This document shows, piece by piece, positions 42,773-51,910 of a DNA stretch of 64,000 nt (position 1 is the stretch's first letter; each line of letters opens with the position of its first letter). Source of the stretch: Pseudomonadota bacterium (GTDB taxonomy: Bacteria; Bdellovibrionota; UBA1018); assembly GCA_027485695.1 (NCBI GenBank), contig JAIXQO010000002.1, forward strand, positions 728,006 through 792,005, in the 5' to 3' direction. The notes beneath the pieces are model-generated. The model saw only the letters and a program-made list of their open reading frames with translations. It was not told the origin of the DNA and made no database searches. A program made the translations under genes and the position numbers.

Positions 42773-44110
42773 TCATTCATCCGAGTCGCGTTTTGTCTGA
42801 TTTTTAGGAATGAATCGCCGGGGTTTCCGGTCCTCTTCGACCGGTTTAATCGGCGATGGTTTAACCGGGCGCGGACTTTCTGCCACACGAGGAGCTGCGT
42901 CGGTTTCGACTCCTGCCTCTGGACGCGGTTTACGCGGCTCGCGGCTGCCCGTAAACAGATCGTAGAGCTGGAAGCGGCACTCAATCGGGCCGTTCCAGAC
43001 CGGGATTCGTCTTGAAGCCTGAAGTCCGACTTCTTTGCCCAGTATCTGCTCAGGAACGAGAATTCCCGCCTTCCAGCCGGGGAAAACCTTTTTGAGCTGA
43101 TCGCCCACTTTGCGATAAAGCGGCACCAACTCCTGTGCGTCACCCAAGCGCTCTCCGTAAGGTGGATTTAATATCACCAAGCCCGTCTTGTCGGGAGCGG
43201 CGGTCCAATCGGCGAAATCACGACGTTCGAAATGAATCGCATCCTGAACTTGAGCGACTTCAGCATTGAGCTTGGCCTGCTGGAGAGTTCGAGCTCCGAT
43301 ATCGCAGGCATAGACTCGGCGACCATCGACAGGTCTCTCGGCTGCAATCGCTTCTTCTTTTAGCTTCTCCCAAAGTCCATTTGGATTCTGAAGCCAGCGA
43401 TCAAATCCATAACGTTCACGGAATCGACCGGGAGCGCGATTCATGAGCATCCACGCGCCTTCAATCACGAAGGTGCCGCTTCCGCACATGCCATCGAATA
43501 ATGTTCCACCCTGAGCGGCGATCTCTGGCCAACGAGCCAGTCTGAGTAGAGCAGCCGCAAGATTCTCCTTGAGCGGAGCTTCGGTAAACGCCTTGCGATA
43601 ACCCCGTTCGTGGAGCGGCTTACCAGAGAGATCGAGGTTCACGGTTGCGACGTCGTTTGCCAGATGAACTTGTATCTGAATATCCGGCGCATCCACGCGA
43701 ACACTCGGACGCTCACCGGTGGTGCTGCGAAACTGATCAACGATCGCGTCCTTGGTTTTCTGCGCGCCGAATTGGGTGTGCGTGATCGCGGATTGCCGAG
43801 TGACGAAATCGATCGCAATCGTCTCATTCGGAGTGAAATGCTCCCGCCAACGAATCGATTTCACTCCGCCATAGAGTCGTTCGGGCGTCGGCGCCGAAAA
43901 CGTATGCAAGCGCAGGTACACGCGCGAAGCGACGCGAGAATAGAGAATCACTCGATACGCATCTTCGATCTCACCTTCGAAAGAAACGCCGCCGGTTTCC
44001 CGAGGTTTCTCAGGCCACTTGGGTTTTCTATCTTTCAGGATCTCCAGAAGCTCCTCTTTGAGGCACTCCTCCAGACCTTTTGCTACGGTGACAAAAAATG
44101 CATGTGCCAT
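42773..44110 (-). CDS. rlmL: THUMP-domain 23S rRNA guanine-N2 methyltransferase, RlmL/RlmK-N type
   Basis: The 445-residue protein has an N-terminal THUMP-type RNA-binding part (residues 1-165) and a SAM methyltransferase with LFDGMCGSGTFVIEGAWMLMN (204-224), VYACDIGARTLQQAKLNAE and the catalytic NPPYGERLGD (315-324). It matches the RlmL N-terminal half (m2G2445); no RlmK domain follows. The C-terminus ends in a Pro/Lys/Glu-rich tail of about 60 residues that looks disordered. It follows bcp by four bases. Confidence 0.88.
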   Translation of the reverse strand: MAHAFFVTVAKGLEECLKEELLEILKDRKPKWPEKPRETGGVSFEGEIEDAYRVILYSRVASRVYLRLHTFSAPTPERLYGGVKSIRWREHFTPNETIAIDFVTRQSAITHTQFGAQKTKDAIVDQFRSTTGERPSVRVDAPDIQIQVHLANDVATVNLDLSGKPLHERGYRKAFTEAPLKENLAAALLRLARWPEIAAQGGTLFDGMCGSGTFVIEGAWMLMNRAPGRFRERYGFDRWLQNPNGLWEKLKEEAIAAERPVDGRRVYACDIGARTLQQAKLNAEVAQVQDAIHFERRDFADWTAAPDKTGLVILNPPYGERLGDAQELVPLYRKVGDQLKKVFPGWKAGILVPEQILGKEVGLQASRRIPVWNGPIECRFQLYDLFTGSREPRKPRPEAGVETDAAPRVAESPRPVKPSPIKPVEEDRKPRRFIPKNQTKRDSDE

Positions 44111-44114
44111 ACAA

Positions 44115-44720
44115 TCACAGGTCTTTCAGGATCTGAGCGACATGTCCTTCGACTTTGACCTTGGAATAGAGCTTGCGCACGGTTCCCTTGCCTGACGAGT
44201 CAACATCCACGATCACGGTCGTGCGTTCGATACCCATATACTGACGACCGTACAAGGATTTCTCGACCCAGACTCCGTAAGCCTCGGTCATTTTTCCCGA
44301 CTCATCACTGAGCAAGGCAAACGGTAGCGAGTACTTGTCCTTGAACTTGACGTGGCTCTTGACCGAATCGCGACTCACACCGAGCACCACCGCTCCTTTG
44401 GATTTCACGCGCGAGAAAGAGTCGCGGAAATCGCAGCTTTCTTTCGTGCATCCTGGAGTGTCGTCTTTTGGGTAAAAGTAGATGACCAGGGTCTTACCTT
44501 TGAAATCAGATAGAGAGACGATTTTACCGGAATCATCTGAAAGTGAAAACTGAGGTGCCGCCTGACCTTCCACCAGTATCGATGGTTTGGTTTTTTTCAC
44601 TGCAGCCTGAGGCACGGACTTCTGCACGGGCGCTTTTTTTGCGGGAGCTTTTTTAGAGGCCAATTTTTTTGCGACAGACTTTTTTGCGATCGTTTTCTTC
44701 TTCGAGACTTTCTTAGCCAT
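44115..44720 (-). CDS. bcp: Thiol peroxidase Bcp with lysine-rich N-terminal tail
   Basis: Residues about 48-201 are a Bcp-type peroxiredoxin: PQFSLSDDSGKIVSLSDFKGKTLVIYFYPKDDTPGCTKESCDFRD with peroxidatic Cys in TPGCTKES and the resolving Cys five residues on. The reduction partner is thioredoxin in known members. In front lie about 45 residues of Lys/Ala repeats (KKTIAKKSVAKKLASKKAP), resembling histone H1-like bacterial tails. Its start overlaps the rlmI stop region by eight bases, so the tail is not a mis-chosen start: an in-frame later Met is absent. Confidence 0.93.
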   Translation of the reverse strand: MAKKVSKKKTIAKKSVAKKLASKKAPAKKAPVQKSVPQAAVKKTKPSILVEGQAAPQFSLSDDSGKIVSLSDFKGKTLVIYFYPKDDTPGCTKESCDFRDSFSRVKSKGAVVLGVSRDSVKSHVKFKDKYSLPFALLSDESGKMTEAYGVWVEKSLYGRQYMGIERTTVIVDVDSSGKGTVRKLYSKVKVEGHVAQILKDL

Positions 44721-45981
44721 TCTTCTCTCCTGAGAGCTGAATCCAGCCCATTTTCATTTTCAGGTATTTGCCTTCGGGAAACCCGGACTTCAGCGGATGA
44801 TCAGCAGACTGCTGTCCTGCTGAGATCCAACTCACGGATTTTTCGGAGTTCTTTTCTGCATACGCGAGCACCTCCAAGAACGTCGATTCGTCGAGAAGCT
44901 GCGAACAAGAGCTCGACACGAACCAACCGCCGGGACGAGCGGCACGCAGAGCTTCGCGATTGAGTTTCTGATAAGCGCGAACCCCTTGCGGGATGGACTT
45001 ACGATTTTGAATGAGCGCAGGTGGATCACAAATGACGATGTCGAAATTCTTGTCCGTCAGAGTCTCAAGATCCTTGAGAACATCGGATTTTTTTGCGATC
45101 GCGATACCGCCGGCTGCTCTCACGTTCTGAGTAGCAAACTCGAGCGCCTGAGCGGACAAGTCCATCAGCGTGCACTCCACCGTAGCGCCACGAGACTTTA
45201 AGAAACTCGCGAGATGAGTTGACCATTGTCCGACGTAACAGCAGATGTCGAGGACGCGAACTTTCTTGCCGCTCCAATCGATGCTCGACAACCGACGGAT
45301 CAGCTCCGCGACGTTCTCGGCTTGGTCGAGAAAAAAACCCGTTTTTTGTCCATCTCGAAATGAAATTTTAAAGGTCATCGTACCGCCGGATGGCGTTGCT
45401 ACGACGATTTCATTCGTTGCCCCCAAACTCTCGGGACATTCCACCTCAGAAACGAGACCCTCGAGTTCGCGGTGTCGCACGTCATTTCTGAAAACGATTT
45501 CGGAAATAGAAGGATCCACCTGACGAATCGCCGAACGCAATAAGTCTTTGAGGCGATCGGCTCCCGACGTATGGCATTGAACCACTGCGACTCGCTGGCC
45601 CGAGGCGAGCAGATAATCCTCAATGATGAGACCTGGGAAATCGTCACCTTCGCCGTGAATCCATCGATAGCTTGCTTTCGTGAGACCGAGCGTCTCGCGA
45701 AGTGACCGTGCTTTTTTTAAAATACGAGCGAGACCCGATTCCGTCATCCACTCACGAGCGGACTCATCGCGAGTGACGGCACGAAACGCGATCAGGGAAT
45801 TCTTGTTGCCGTAGCCGTGCGCGAGAAATGTGCCGCCTGGATCAACGAGCGTGACGGGCGCGCCATTCGCTTGGAGGCCATCACAAGATTGAACCTCGTT
45901 AGAAAATACCCAAGGGTGGCCACCGCGAAAACGACGGTCCATACCCTTTTTCAGGCGCCAAACAACGGGAGACTCTTGCAT
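44713..45981 (-). CDS. rlmI: RlmI-like 23S rRNA cytosine-5 methyltransferase (PUA domain)
   Basis: The 422-residue protein starts with a PUA-like domain (HPWVFSNEVQ, FLAHGYGNKNSLIAFR) and continues with EGDDFPGLIIEDY, KTGFFLDQAEN, the SAM motif VLDICCYVGQWSTHLA and CDPPALIQNRKS. It is of the class I SAM-dependent family that methylates C1962 of 23S rRNA. Spacing and overlap place it first in rlmI-bcp-rlmL. Assignment to RlmI rather than another YccW-like paralogue rests on overall pattern. Confidence 0.88.
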   Translation of the reverse strand: MQESPVVWRLKKGMDRRFRGGHPWVFSNEVQSCDGLQANGAPVTLVDPGGTFLAHGYGNKNSLIAFRAVTRDESAREWMTESGLARILKKARSLRETLGLTKASYRWIHGEGDDFPGLIIEDYLLASGQRVAVVQCHTSGADRLKDLLRSAIRQVDPSISEIVFRNDVRHRELEGLVSEVECPESLGATNEIVVATPSGGTMTFKISFRDGQKTGFFLDQAENVAELIRRLSSIDWSGKKVRVLDICCYVGQWSTHLASFLKSRGATVECTLMDLSAQALEFATQNVRAAGGIAIAKKSDVLKDLETLTDKNFDIVICDPPALIQNRKSIPQGVRAYQKLNREALRAARPGGWFVSSSCSQLLDESTFLEVLAYAEKNSEKSVSWISAGQQSADHPLKSGFPEGKYLKMKMGWIQLSGEKNG

Positions 45982-46047
45982 GGGTCTGATTTATCACAAT
46001 AGGTTCGGCTGGGCACCTTCTCTTCATTAGTATATCCTCTGGTTCAA

Positions 46048-47562
46048 ATGGGATTTCAGTGGAGTTGGAAAGAGTTACATAGAATCTGGGGCTGGTACTC
46101 AGACGATCTAACGGGCTCTTTCGTCGAAAAGGTTTACATTCCCGCCCGACCGGACCGGGCCGCAGGCTTTATCAAGAATGAGTGGGCGATTCGATTGAGC
46201 GGGCGATCCCAGACCCATTGCTTGATTTTCCGCTTAAGACCCCAGGAAATCATTCTGGATTGTCGCTCCGGCAAAGGCCCCTCGGCTGCCGCTGGGGCAT
46301 CCCGGTCGGGATTTGACCTGTTCCTCGACAAGATCCTTCCGGGACTCAAAGTCACGAAACTCTCGCATTTTCCAAACGAACGAGTCCTCGCTTTGGAACT
46401 CCAGAGTTCGCCTCACCCACTCATTTTGTACCTAGTGCTCATCCCCGCTCAGCCTGAAGCGGCCCTCATCGAAAAACTCTCGGACGGCTCGCATCGCGTG
46501 ATCGCTCGCTCCAAGATGAGCGAAGAGTTGGAAGATTTTAAACTACCGACGCCGCAATCCGAAGTGGCGCTCCAAAAGACCGTTCCGCTCCGAGAGGATA
46601 TCCTCTCGGACCGAAGAACGTACGAACGACATATTCGCTCCGCTCAAGACTGCGAAGAGGTCGAGAGTTATCTCGCTGGACTTCTCAAAATAGAGAATCA
46701 AATTCTCAAGAAGCTCAAGTCCAGTTGTGATCTCACCAAGACTCAGGCGCTGCGCGCGAGAGCCGAGCCCAACTACGCGCTCTTCGGTGACTACCTAAAA
46801 TCGGTCGTCCATGAATTTCCCTCTGGGTTGCGAGAATACACGTCACCCGTAATCGTCGAAAATTGGGAGACCGGAGAACCGGTCAAAATACCCGTCGATC
46901 TACAGCTGTCTCCGGTCGAGCAGGTTCAGAAATTCTATTGGCTCGCCAAGCGCAAAGAAAAACGGATGAGAGAGGGCGACGACCGCTCCGCCGACCTCGA
47001 ACTAAAAATCGAAGCACGAGAAGAACGGGTTCGCAAACTCAAGGCGCTCTCGATCGAGAACCTCCGTGCAAGCGCCGATCGCGAGAAAATCCGAAGCGAG
47101 ATCGAGAAACTTACCGAGAGCCAAGGCTCAAAGCCCGGGCATTTTTCATCCAAGGAGCTCCTGAATTTCGCGGAATTCCCAGGCAAACGTTTCGCCTCCA
47201 AAGAAGGTCTCACGATCTTAGTGGGAAGGAACTCCAAGGAGAACCTGGAACTCACCACGCGGCTCGCTCGCGGCAACGATCTTTGGCTGCACGTTAAGGG
47301 TCGTCCGGGCGCGCATACGGTCATCATCTTGCGTGAACGCAAGAACGCCTCACTTGAAACTCTTTTAGACGCCGCGATGCTCACGATTTTCTACAGCGGT
47401 GGCAAAGAGTGGGGAAAAACGGACGTCGACTACACCTTCCGTAAGTACGTCAAGCGGATCAAGAATTCGACCGAGGTCAGCTACACGCAGAACAAGACGC
47501 TCTCAGTAACGATCGATCAAAAACGATTGAACGAGTTACTAGGTCAAGACTCGCAGTCTTAG
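46048..47562 (+). CDS. rqcH: NFACT-family ribosome quality control protein (RqcH/Rqc2-like)
   Basis: The 504-residue protein has an NFACT-N region (residues 1-210), a coiled-coil middle (REDILSDRRTYERH and VEQVQKFYWLAKRKEKRM), and the C-terminal NFACT-R segment NDLWLHVKGRPGAHTVIILRER followed by KEWGKTDVDYTFRKYVKRIK. Rqc2/RqcH adds alanine tails to stalled chains on 50S subunits. The usual length is about 560, so the N-terminus is somewhat short. It diverges from rlmI. Confidence 0.85.
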   Translation: MGFQWSWKELHRIWGWYSDDLTGSFVEKVYIPARPDRAAGFIKNEWAIRLSGRSQTHCLIFRLRPQEIILDCRSGKGPSAAAGASRSGFDLFLDKILPGLKVTKLSHFPNERVLALELQSSPHPLILYLVLIPAQPEAALIEKLSDGSHRVIARSKMSEELEDFKLPTPQSEVALQKTVPLREDILSDRRTYERHIRSAQDCEEVESYLAGLLKIENQILKKLKSSCDLTKTQALRARAEPNYALFGDYLKSVVHEFPSGLREYTSPVIVENWETGEPVKIPVDLQLSPVEQVQKFYWLAKRKEKRMREGDDRSADLELKIEAREERVRKLKALSIENLRASADREKIRSEIEKLTESQGSKPGHFSSKELLNFAEFPGKRFASKEGLTILVGRNSKENLELTTRLARGNDLWLHVKGRPGAHTVIILRERKNASLETLLDAAMLTIFYSGGKEWGKTDVDYTFRKYVKRIKNSTEVSYTQNKTLSVTIDQKRLNELLGQDSQS

Positions 47563-47581
47563 CCTCAAGGCACAGCTCAAT

Positions 47582-48943
47582 CTAAAAATGAGTAATCACG
47601 AATTCGATCGCTTCTTCTCGGGTCGCAATCCGTCCTTCGATGCGCTCATCTTCGACTTCCCTCAGCACCTCGGAAAACCGGCGACTGGGTTTAAAACCCA
47701 ATTCAATCAAATCCTCTCCGGACAACAAGGGAGATCCCACGGGCGGCTCGTTCGAAAGATCTTTGAGTAGACCCAAGTAAAACTGAGCGGTCATGAAATC
47801 CCCGCCGTCGGCGAGCGCCCGCAAACGATAAAGATCCAGCAGCACGGGAAAATGCGGCTCACTGATCCAGCGAATGAGCTTCGCGTCTCGCATACGAAAC
47901 GCTTCGCTCATTCGAGGCAACTCCAAGAGCACTTTTCTAACGGTCTGCGAGACGGCTTTAGAAAGTTTCATTCGGTCGCAAATCGACTGCAAAACGGCTT
48001 CGTCACGCTCTCCCGCCTGCGCCGAAAAAAGCAGCGAAAATATCAGCTCCTCGCTGCGAGGAATTCCGCTTCGCTCCCATTCCCCAAAAAGTTCCGCTTT
48101 GAGCCCCATCGCCTCCGGCAAGATCAGCGGCCAGAGCTCGAGGTCTCGAAGCATTTCGAATCCGATCTGAATCCCGGGACCCGAGAAGAGTGAAATGATC
48201 TCCTCCCGAATGCGCTCTTGCGAGACCTTGCGCAACCTCGCGCGCTCAGCCTGAATTCCTGAATATAGCTTCGGATCGAGTGACAGACCAAACCGGGCCG
48301 CGAAACGAATCGCTCGAAGAATCCTGAGCCCATCCTCATGAAATCGAGCTTTGGCATCGCCGATGGTCCGAAGTTTCTTGGACGCGAGATCATCGACGCC
48401 GCCTACGGCATCCAAAATGCGCTTGGACTTAAAATCATAAAGCAGCCCGTTCATCGTAAAATCGCGCCTGAGCACATCCGAATACGGATCCCCGAAAACC
48501 ACTTCGGAGGGACGTCGCCCATCGAGGTATTCACCATCCGCCCGAAAGGTCGCAATTTCCAAGAACCGCTCATCATCATCTAGGGCAATATCAGGAGAAA
48601 TCCGCGAGAGCGGGATCTTGATCACTCCGAACGCACGGCCGACATCTAAGCCCTCAGGAAATAGCCCGAGTATTTCTCCCGGGCTCGCACTCGTCACTAG
48701 GTCGTAGTCTTTTGGGGGTCTACCCATCAAAAAATCACGAACCGCCCCACCCACCAGATATACGGCGTGATCTGCCTCATCGAGCTTGCGGATACTCTCG
48801 CGCACGTACGAGGGAAGCCGGAAATCTCCCTTAATCGGGATCGACTTCCAAGGATTGACCGTTGAGGTAGTATTGGCTTTTGAGGATGGTGTCGGCTTCG
48901 AAGCGGTCGAGCGCTTGGGTGCCTTCGGTTTCTTTGACTTCAA
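47582..48943 (-). CDS. CCA-adding/poly(A) polymerase family nucleotidyltransferase
   Basis: The catalytic part has YLVGGAVRDFLMGRPPKDYDLVTSA (metal Asp pair), RRDFTMNGLLYDFKSKRILDAVGG, and the RNA-binding segment HEDGLRILRAIRFAARFG. The family includes CCA-adding enzymes and PcnB; I do not separate them. I place the start at TTG 48943 behind GAGGG, giving 453 residues with a basic Ser/Lys linker first. An ATG at 49090 gives 502 residues but would overlap the small secreted gene at 48831-49100 almost completely. Confidence 0.88.
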   Translation of the reverse strand: MKSKKPKAPKRSTASKPTPSSKANTTSTVNPWKSIPIKGDFRLPSYVRESIRKLDEADHAVYLVGGAVRDFLMGRPPKDYDLVTSASPGEILGLFPEGLDVGRAFGVIKIPLSRISPDIALDDDERFLEIATFRADGEYLDGRRPSEVVFGDPYSDVLRRDFTMNGLLYDFKSKRILDAVGGVDDLASKKLRTIGDAKARFHEDGLRILRAIRFAARFGLSLDPKLYSGIQAERARLRKVSQERIREEIISLFSGPGIQIGFEMLRDLELWPLILPEAMGLKAELFGEWERSGIPRSEELIFSLLFSAQAGERDEAVLQSICDRMKLSKAVSQTVRKVLLELPRMSEAFRMRDAKLIRWISEPHFPVLLDLYRLRALADGGDFMTAQFYLGLLKDLSNEPPVGSPLLSGEDLIELGFKPSRRFSEVLREVEDERIEGRIATREEAIEFVITHF

Positions 48944-49100
48944 CGCGTTTCCCTCGCTTTTTGGAAGGCTGAGCGGACGCGGAGGCCTCCCCTTCGCCCG
49001 TCGGAGCGGAGGCGGCAGGTGCATCTGACACGGGGACCGGCGGGGCCGGCTCCTCGGCAAAAGCGACTGTCGTGAGAAGCATCCATGCAAAAAGACTCAT
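48831..49100 (-). CDS. Small secreted protein overlapping the CCA-type gene
   Basis: The 89-residue frame starts with a compact signal peptide (MSLFAWMLLTTVAFAEE), continues with a Pro/Ala/Ser linker, and ends with a non-random segment (DRFEADTILKSQYYLNGQ) before a short acidic end. It overlaps the start of the CCA-type gene in another frame by about 113 bases if that gene begins at 48943. Signal peptide and composition favour a real gene; the function is unknown. Confidence 0.6.
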   Translation of the reverse strand: MSLFAWMLLTTVAFAEEPAPPVPVSDAPAASAPTGEGEASASAQPSKKRGKRVEVKETEGTQALDRFEADTILKSQYYLNGQSLEVDPD

Positions 49101-49237
49101 AAAACGAGCGTAGCGTAGGAAAAAGGCGTTGCACAGGAGAGAATCGGTTTTTCGCCTGCGTCCCCTGTTCCGAAAAACTCCACTTTGCGGACCCCGGACG
49201 CCCAGGATACTCGCCCGCTGCCTGGGAGGTATTTACG

Positions 49238-49873
49238 ATGAATTTTCGTACGATGAAACGGCAAGTGATCGTCTGCACGGTTCTCTTTATTTGCGGACTT
49301 CTCCCCTGCCAAGCGGCGGATCTCCCGGCTCTTCAGTCGCTTTTTTACCACGACTACAACGATCTCTATGTGCCTCGGTTTTGCGGACAAAATATCGAGC
49401 GGTTTCTCCGACTGGCGGAAGAGCGATCGATCGACCTAGAAGGATCAGTCGTCGTAAGGATTTCTGGACAAGGTTTTTTTGAGACGAGCTCTTTTTTCGG
49501 CCGGGGTTCACCCAATCGTCGCCAAAACTTGGGAACATTTCATTTCATTTTGGTCGCCGAAGGACACGTATTTGATTTCGATCTCCACGTTCCCGTGGTG
49601 CTTCGCGAGCCAGACTATTTTCGTCTGCAACTCACGCCGGACGAAATGGTTTCGTCACCAATCAGCGGACTGACACATCCAAAGTTTCACGCACGCGAGG
49701 AACTCGCGAACTTAGAAGTGAAAAAATTTGCCCCTGAGGCTTTTATTCATCTCCGTGGAACTCAGCCCTATTGGGTGGGGCAGTTGCGCCAACTGCAGGA
49801 TATCGACACGATTTTGAGAATCGATCGACGACTTCTGAGTCGGAATGGTCTGAATCGCGCAGGTTTCCCTTAA
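49238..49873 (+). CDS. Secreted protein with possible Cys-His-Asp hydrolase layout
   Basis: The 211-residue product has GGGAGG eight bases before ATG 49238 and a signal peptide ending LPCQAADL. A single-site layout FCGQNIERFLRLAE, then GTFHFILVAEGHVFDFDL, recalls small papain-like or protein-glutaminase-type enzymes in which Cys, His and Asp follow in that order. I cannot name the family. The gene diverges from the small secreted gene at 48831-49100. Confidence 0.65.
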   Translation: MNFRTMKRQVIVCTVLFICGLLPCQAADLPALQSLFYHDYNDLYVPRFCGQNIERFLRLAEERSIDLEGSVVVRISGQGFFETSSFFGRGSPNRRQNLGTFHFILVAEGHVFDFDLHVPVVLREPDYFRLQLTPDEMVSSPISGLTHPKFHAREELANLEVKKFAPEAFIHLRGTQPYWVGQLRQLQDIDTILRIDRRLLSRNGLNRAGFP

Positions 49874-49997
49874 TTCGCTCAAATTCAAAAGTTCCGAGAC
49901 TACGGCCAAATTTTGGGCAGATCCCGAGCGAAGACCTCCAGCAGATCCGGCTTGTTATAAATACATTTTAAAAGCATAAATAAGACGGAGTTTCGCC

Positions 49998-50948
49998 ATG
50001 GTGTTGGTCGTCGTCATCCATTTTATTTTATCGATCGCGAACGCCCAATCGGCAACGCTGACGATTCACGGAGAAACCCACGACACCCCGCTTTGCGTCG
50101 ACCAGCGTATCACTCTCGCGAAACAAGCGGCTTCCGGAACCGGACTATTTTTCACCGAAAACGCATCCACACCGGAATGGACAGATGCTTGGTCTATCCA
50201 GCGTGCCAAGAGACTCCTGCAAAATGTGCAAATCTCCCCCAGGGTCCAAGGACTTGAGTCACCTAACTCTTGGGTAGCGGGAGTCTATTTTCGCAATAAG
50301 AGCCTATTCGATCGAAAACGAGCGGATGCGCTTCGTATCGGCGACAGCCCGCGCAGTCGGCGCAAACAATTCGATCGCCAAGTTCAACTCATCGGCGCCC
50401 GGGGTTGGTTAGATAACTTTTTGAGCGATAACGGTGTTTATGAGAGTGAGCCCCTCCGGTCCGTTTTCTGCCGGGGTATCCAGTACGATTCAAAGAGCGT
50501 TTATTCATATAGCGATCAAACTCTTTTTGAATTTATTTCTGGCCCCGCCGAAACGCTGATGGAACGGCTCGAGTCCTCGGCCCTCGATGAAATTTCCCGC
50601 TATTCAGATGAGCTCGGGGTCTCTAGATCAGTCAAAGATTCTCGCGAACGCCGCTGGGTGAGTGATGTGGATAGCAAATTTTCTCGTGGCGAAATCGACT
50701 ATTTAATCATCTGGCGAAACTACGTGATGCAGAAGAATCTGGAGATTGCACTCGATCGCATGAGTCCCCCCCTAATAGATGAGGATGTTCATATCATTCT
50801 CGGTGCTTCGCACGTTCGTCATTTTTATAAGACTCTCTTGAGAGATTATCCACAACTGGTTAGCCGCTATCAGATTCAAGTAAATTTTGATTGCATGAGC
50901 GAGGACCATCGCAACCATTACATTCGAAAATTCAGGAGTGGCCGTTGA
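49998..50948 (+). CDS. Secreted GETHD protein, first tandem copy
   Basis: The 316-residue product has a signal peptide ending ANAQS. The mature protein starts LTIHGETHDTPLC and closes with IILGASHVRHFYKTLL. GExH near the N-terminus and GxxHxxxF near the C-terminus are the two metal-site motifs of the TraB/Tiki, ChaN and erythromycin-esterase superfamily. The middle is helical with conserved RSVFCRGIQYDS and IDYLIIWRNYVMQKNL. Which chemistry it performs is not clear. It overlaps its paralogue by four bases. Confidence 0.75.
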   Translation: MVLVVVIHFILSIANAQSATLTIHGETHDTPLCVDQRITLAKQAASGTGLFFTENASTPEWTDAWSIQRAKRLLQNVQISPRVQGLESPNSWVAGVYFRNKSLFDRKRADALRIGDSPRSRRKQFDRQVQLIGARGWLDNFLSDNGVYESEPLRSVFCRGIQYDSKSVYSYSDQTLFEFISGPAETLMERLESSALDEISRYSDELGVSRSVKDSRERRWVSDVDSKFSRGEIDYLIIWRNYVMQKNLEIALDRMSPPLIDEDVHIILGASHVRHFYKTLLRDYPQLVSRYQIQVNFDCMSEDHRNHYIRKFRSGR

Positions 50949-51895
50949 ACCACCAATTGCTCCTGTTGTTCATCCTATTGGTTTGTGGTCCTGCTCAAGC
51001 CGAGACCCAGGCTACCCTTTATCTCCATGGAGAAACCCACGACTCTGAGGAATGCGCCAAACAGCGCGCGACGCTCGCTCGCTCCGCAGCCGAGGGACAT
51101 TCGCTTTTTTTCACTGAGAATGCGTTCACCTCCGAATGGACCGACCCTTGGTCCACTCAGATCTCGAGCAACCTCATTGGAACCGTTCCATTCTCGGCTC
51201 GCGTACGTGGCCTGGAGTCGCCCTATTCCTGGACTGTCGGCCTCTATTACCAAACCCAAGCGAATTTTGATCGATTTCGATCGGAAGCCTTCGAGAAATT
51301 CTCACACCCGGACGATCCTCGTTCGAACGCGCTTCGAAAAGCGAACCTGAACAAAGCCCGAGCCTGGCTCGATATGCTCCTGAGTGACAGTGGTATCTGT
51401 GAGAACGAGCCCGTGAGATCCGTTTTTTGCCGAGACATCACTTACGACTCCGAGCGAGCGCTCTCCTATCGAGACGAAGCCCTCACAAAATTCATTCAGG
51501 GCCCGGCTACGCAAATACTTTCGAAATTCGGACAATCGGTTCAAAAACGCATCAAAGTCATTCAAAGCGACCTCGGAATACCTTCTGAAGTCCAGGACCC
51601 ACGGGAGCGCGAATGGGTACAAGCCGCGCCCGGAAAATCGAATTCACGTGGACAAATCGACTATCAGATCATCTGGCGCAACTACGTCATGGAAAAAAAC
51701 CTGAGCGCCGCTCTCCAGACCTCCGCAATTGACATTGCTCAAGACGTCCACGTGGTGCTCGGTGCTGCACACGTGAGGCATTTCTATGAAACGTTGAAGC
51801 GGGACTATCCCGCGATCGCAGAGCGCTATCGGATCAAGGCCACGTTCGAGTGCGTTCGCCCCGAACTGCAAACGCACTTTTCATTCACTCAGTAG
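50945..51895 (+). CDS. Secreted GETHD protein, second tandem copy
   Basis: The 316-residue product starts with TTG 50945 overlapping the previous TGA, behind AGGAG at six bases. A longer frame from 50891 would remove the signal peptide (NHQLLLLFILLVCGPAQAE). It shares with the first copy LYLHGETHDSEEC, SLFFTENAF, RSVFCRDITYDS, IDYQIIWRNYVMEKNL and VVLGAAHVRHFYETL, about half identical overall. The pair is a tandem duplication with both metal motifs kept, which argues that both are active. Confidence 0.8.
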   Translation: MNHQLLLLFILLVCGPAQAETQATLYLHGETHDSEECAKQRATLARSAAEGHSLFFTENAFTSEWTDPWSTQISSNLIGTVPFSARVRGLESPYSWTVGLYYQTQANFDRFRSEAFEKFSHPDDPRSNALRKANLNKARAWLDMLLSDSGICENEPVRSVFCRDITYDSERALSYRDEALTKFIQGPATQILSKFGQSVQKRIKVIQSDLGIPSEVQDPREREWVQAAPGKSNSRGQIDYQIIWRNYVMEKNLSAALQTSAIDIAQDVHVVLGAAHVRHFYETLKRDYPAIAERYRIKATFECVRPELQTHFSFTQ

Positions 51896-51910
51896 CGATT
51901 GATTTGTCCT

